A DNA stretch of 64,000 nt, from NCBI GenBank assembly GCA_036023115.1, contig JAYKKT010000080.1:8941501-9005500 (forward strand), in the 5' to 3' direction. Shown one piece after another: positions 60,771 to 64,000 of the stretch (positions are counted from its first letter, which is position 1; each line of letters starts with the position of its first letter). Source of the DNA: Brasenia schreberi. Its lineage: Eukaryota > Streptophyta > Magnoliopsida > Nymphaeales > Cabombaceae. A program made the position numbers and the translations under genes. Below the pieces are notes generated by a model. The model did not search any database, was not told the origin of the DNA, and saw only the letters and a list, made by a program, of their open reading frames with translations.

Positions 60771-62132
60771 CAATGTTATAAAAAGCGTATCAGTACCATA
60801 TTACATTGGGCATCAATACGTCTGTATCGTACCATATTGTATGATATAGTATAATATTTTTTATTTCTTGATAAAAAAATCAAAAATATTAATAAATTCA
60901 AAAAAATATAAAAATTGAAATTAATGAACAAAACATATATAACACAATCAACATTAAATAAAACAAAATTCAAAAGCTTGATTTGAAGCAAATAATTCTT
61001 AATAAATGATTATGACTATAAAAAATAGTTAGATAGATTGTGAGAAGAAAATAACAAAGTTAAATAACATCTCATAATGAACAAGCATCCATACCATAAC
61101 GTGAATAATGAGTACCTTTAATTAATAAACAATAAAGTTACAACTTACAATCATCAACGTGGATTATAATCAACAAAGTTACAACTTACAGTCATAACTC
61201 AAATGGGTCATATGGCACCTTCCTTGCGCTTCTTGCATCCTTTTGCATTTCTATGTAAAGAAAGAATATCTAAATTATAAAGAATATCAAATGCAGTATA
61301 ATCACATCAATCATTTATTAATAATAAGAAAGAAATAGGCATCAACAATACATATTTTTAAAATTATTACCTTTGCCTTAACTTCATATTATATGCTATG
61401 TATACCAAATCATGCAGTTAATCATGCTCCAGTTTGATTCTCTTTTTTGTGTGAATGCGTTTGAAAAAGCTCTAATTTCTCTCGCACATACTCGAACTAA
61501 ATGTTTGGCTCAATATATGTTGAGCAAACCTTGTCAAGTTCGGTACATCTACACCAAAGTGAGCCCACTATTTATCTAAAATAAAATACAATAATAAAAA
61601 ATAAAAAATACTCAAAGTCAATCAATTGATAGCGTTCATCCTCAACAACTTCCTCAAAAATAGAAAGTAAATTATTTACAGTTTTATCAATATGAGACAA
61701 TTTATATGATTTTAAAAATATTGTCTTAGACTATGAAGTTCACCAAAGACCTACACTGACCATCTGTTCAACCATTAGTCATAATAGAACATCTCGTGCC
61801 TTCCATCTAAATTTGAGATAGAAAATGGTAGATCTCATACCTGACTCGTTAGAGTCGAAGCACAATTTTTTCCTTTTCCTTAGTGGCCAAGACAACTTTG
61901 CCTCATTCAAACATTTTGGCTCGTCACAACTCTTACGATAAGAAATACCAAAAACCTCATTAAAAATGACTTTTATATGAAACTGAGAGGTTGTCCTTTG
62001 GATTTACCGAAAGAAAAGAATGAACAAGAGATGTTTATAAGGAGCTCAATGCTTTAAGGAAAACTACTTGTGTAATGTGTGTCTCTCTCGATCCTTTTTT
62101 TAGTATGAGATGTCTCAAAATTATATTGAAAT
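60771..62132 (-). mobile_element. hAT transposon relic, minus strand, internally deleted
   Basis: The end at 60771 (CAATGTTATAAAAAGCGTATC) matches the right end of the FTSH4-intron hAT. On the minus strand: CSIMTNG(stop)TDG.CRSLVNFIV (about 61790-61740), the DUF659 hallmark with Trp changed to a stop; then, after an internal deletion, ILSQTFSSSMCERN (about 61520) and FKRIHTKKRIKLEHD, LHDLVYIAYNMKLR (about 61470-61380), the C-terminal hAT dimerisation domain. The other end of this copy is not seen; the next hAT begins at 62133. Confidence 0.72.
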
Positions 62133-64000
62133 CAATGTTATTCCTATAGCACTGTATCATACAATATGGTGCGATAAGTATCATTTTATATTTCCGTATC
62201 ATAGGATACGGGTGATATAGTCCGGGACCCTTATAAAAGGTCCCTCGCCAAAGAGAAACTCATATTTTTGTGGGTTTCTGGCTTATGTTCAAGGCTTCCA
62301 AAGGCTCCATCCCATGGCTCCTCTCCTCCTTAGTGTTGAAGGCTAAAAAGAAGTGCTTTAGGCATCCGTGTAAGGATCCCAACCTACGTTGTAGGTATAC
62401 ATTTTGAGTTTTTCAATTTTTTTTTTGTATTTATTGGTTTTTAGTGTTATTTGCATTTTTCTTTTTCTGAATGACAAAATATGAAGTTATGAAGTGTGTG
62501 GATATAATTTTTATTGTATTCATGAAGCGTGAGACATTCTATTTGAGTGTTATGTGAAGATTGAGGATTTATGAAGTATTTTTATTTTAAAGTTTTTTAT
62601 TGGATTGAAGTATTCAATTGAGATGACAATAAGAGGTGCTAGGGACTCCTAATATCGGTCTGATGATTTGGCATGACAGTGGGGTATAAAAGTTGAGGAA
62701 AACATACTGAAGTTAAAATGTTTGCTTTATGAAAATGTGGTTAGTGGTAGAATTTTATGATTGAAACATCACCTAATAGGGACTAGAAAAGAAGTTGCTC
62801 CTTGTACGAGCACAATTTGAAAATTATAAGTGAAAGAAGATGATTAAGATTGGTAAATATTCAAAAGTTATTAAATGTCAATGTCTACAAATGATTGATA
62901 ACATACATGAGAGGAGACAATAGAAGAATTATTTAGAAATGTTTGAGAAAGAAGATGATAATGCTATTGGATTGGGTGATAGTATTCCTTCTGATGGTAG
63001 GACAAAGGTTCGTAGTAGTAGTTCTCAACAACCAGGAGAAAGAGTGTTGTTGAAGATGTTGCAAGTGAAATTGGTAGTAGAAGAAGTAGAGAAAGAGCTT
63101 TCTCTCGCATACAATCAATTTTCCTCCTAGCACTACATATGGTTCTCAATTTGGAATTCGTGCTCCTATAGCTTCAAAACAACTGCATGAGCAAGCAGAT
63201 CTTGTAGTGGGCAAATGGTTTTATGATGCATACATTTCATTTAATGTAGTAAATAGTTTTTATTTTCAAGCAATGATAGATGCAATTGCTAACATTGGTC
63301 AAGATATGAGATGCTCCTTTATTAAAAGTTCAGAGTAAAGCTATTAGATAATATTGTGCTTGAAGTGGAAGAATATTGTTTGACTTTGAAAGAGTTATGG
63401 AAGGAGACATGATACACTATCATGACAGATGGATGGATAGATAGGCTAGAAAGGACTTTATTAATCTTTCTTATATATTGTCCTAAATGACTTATATTTT
63501 TGAGATCTCTAGACAATTCAAAGGAGATGGATATTATATAGTTCCTAAGGCAAGAGTTTGATAAGGTGATATATGAGGTTGGGGTAGAGAATGTAGTCCA
63601 ATTCATTACAGATAATACAACTAACGATAAAGTAGTTGGGAAAGAGTTAACATATACTTATGGGACATTGTATTGGACACCATGTACGGCCCATTATTTA
63701 GATCTCATCATTGAGGATATTGGTGAGTTGGATGAGATAAAGACAACAACTGAGTGTTGACAAGATATCACCAATTTTTTTTACAATCATTTTTTTATAT
63801 TATGTATTATGAAGACATATACATATGGTGCATAGATTCTTCGTACAATTGTAACTTGATTTGCAACTAATTTCTTATCCTCCAAAGCATTATGAAATAA
63901 AAGTAAGTCTTCAAGAGAATGTTCTTTTCAGATGAGCTGCAATAATTTTTAGAGTTACCTCAAAATAAAAGAAACATAAAGTTAAATGAGATTTCAAAAA
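62133..64000 (+). mobile_element. hAT transposon, plus strand, runs off the window
   Basis: The end at 62133 (CAATGTTATTCC...GTATCATACAATATGG) resembles the hAT ends in this window. Coding order: BED-finger-like part (about 62660-62830: LKHHL.GTRKEVAPC, with the second zinc-binding Cys position occupied by Tyr), ADLVVGKWFYDA (about 63205), MTDGWIDRLERTLLIF (63423 on) and FITDNTTNDKVVGKEL, TPCTAHYLDLIIEDIG (63600-63725). Frameshifts and stops are present, so it is probably dead. The catalytic C-terminal half lies beyond 64000. Confidence 0.78.

Noticed and set aside
60769..62143. Apparent 11-bp direct repeat ATCAATGTTAT flanking 60780-62130, like a target duplication
   Set aside because: Both copies coincide with hAT terminal sequence (compare CAGTGTTGTA in the FTSH4 intron copy), so the match reflects shared element ends.

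Overview
This window is nuclear DNA from a flowering plant. It is AT-rich, its genes are split by GT-AG introns (plus one probable GC-AG intron), and it is packed with degenerate plant transposons (RTE-type LINEs, Ty1/copia, hAT, CACTA, SINE- and MITE-like repeats). The species cannot be fixed from the sequence. Nothing prokaryotic or organellar, no CRISPR array and no rRNA or intact tRNA gene was seen.

Three genes look complete, all on the minus strand: (1) 74-1195, a two-exon J20-type chloroplast J-domain co-chaperone (201 aa as spliced here); (2) 12134-21201, a seven-exon FTSH4-type mitochondrial i-AAA protease (712 aa); (3) 39624-44924, a seven-exon transmembrane nine (TMN/EMP70) protein (633 aa). 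Exon borders were worked out by hand from reading phase, splice dinucleotides and remembered family sequence; all join in phase without a stop. A fourth locus, 29045-31325 (+), is a dead G-type lectin receptor kinase of the LECRK type. A PPR-like exon lies at about 56950-57060 (-).

The rest is repeats. 2.9-6.15 kb (-) and 8.3-11.3 kb (+) hold two RTE-type LINEs as a large inverted pair around a 2.1-kb spacer rich in (TA)n/(GA)n and MITE-like inverted repeats. A third, more decayed copy is at 35.7-38.8 kb, and a 3'-end scrap lies in FTSH4 intron 2. FTSH4 intron 3 carries a 2.9-kb hAT element with recognisable ends. 23.8-28.7 kb (-) is a Ty1/copia element with its 5' LTR and primer-binding site but no 3' end. 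48.5-53.0 kb is a CACTA (tnp2) ruin with tandem repeats. 53.1-57.6 kb holds LTR relics, including two related LTRs facing each other. 58.5-59.1 kb is a long TA/TGTA microsatellite. 59.4-64.0 kb is a nested stack: a copia pol fragment cut by a minus-strand hAT relic, next to a plus-strand hAT that runs off the window.

The three live genes belong to unrelated housekeeping pathways (plastid protein quality control, mitochondrial inner-membrane proteolysis, Golgi/endosomal membrane trafficking) and do not form a cluster. The least expected signals are a dispersed tRNA-derived SINE-like family (about nine copies), dinucleotide (GA/TC) tracts touching a start codon and two splice donors, the GC-AG intron of FTSH4, and the head-to-head LTR pair. 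No new multi-gene system was found.
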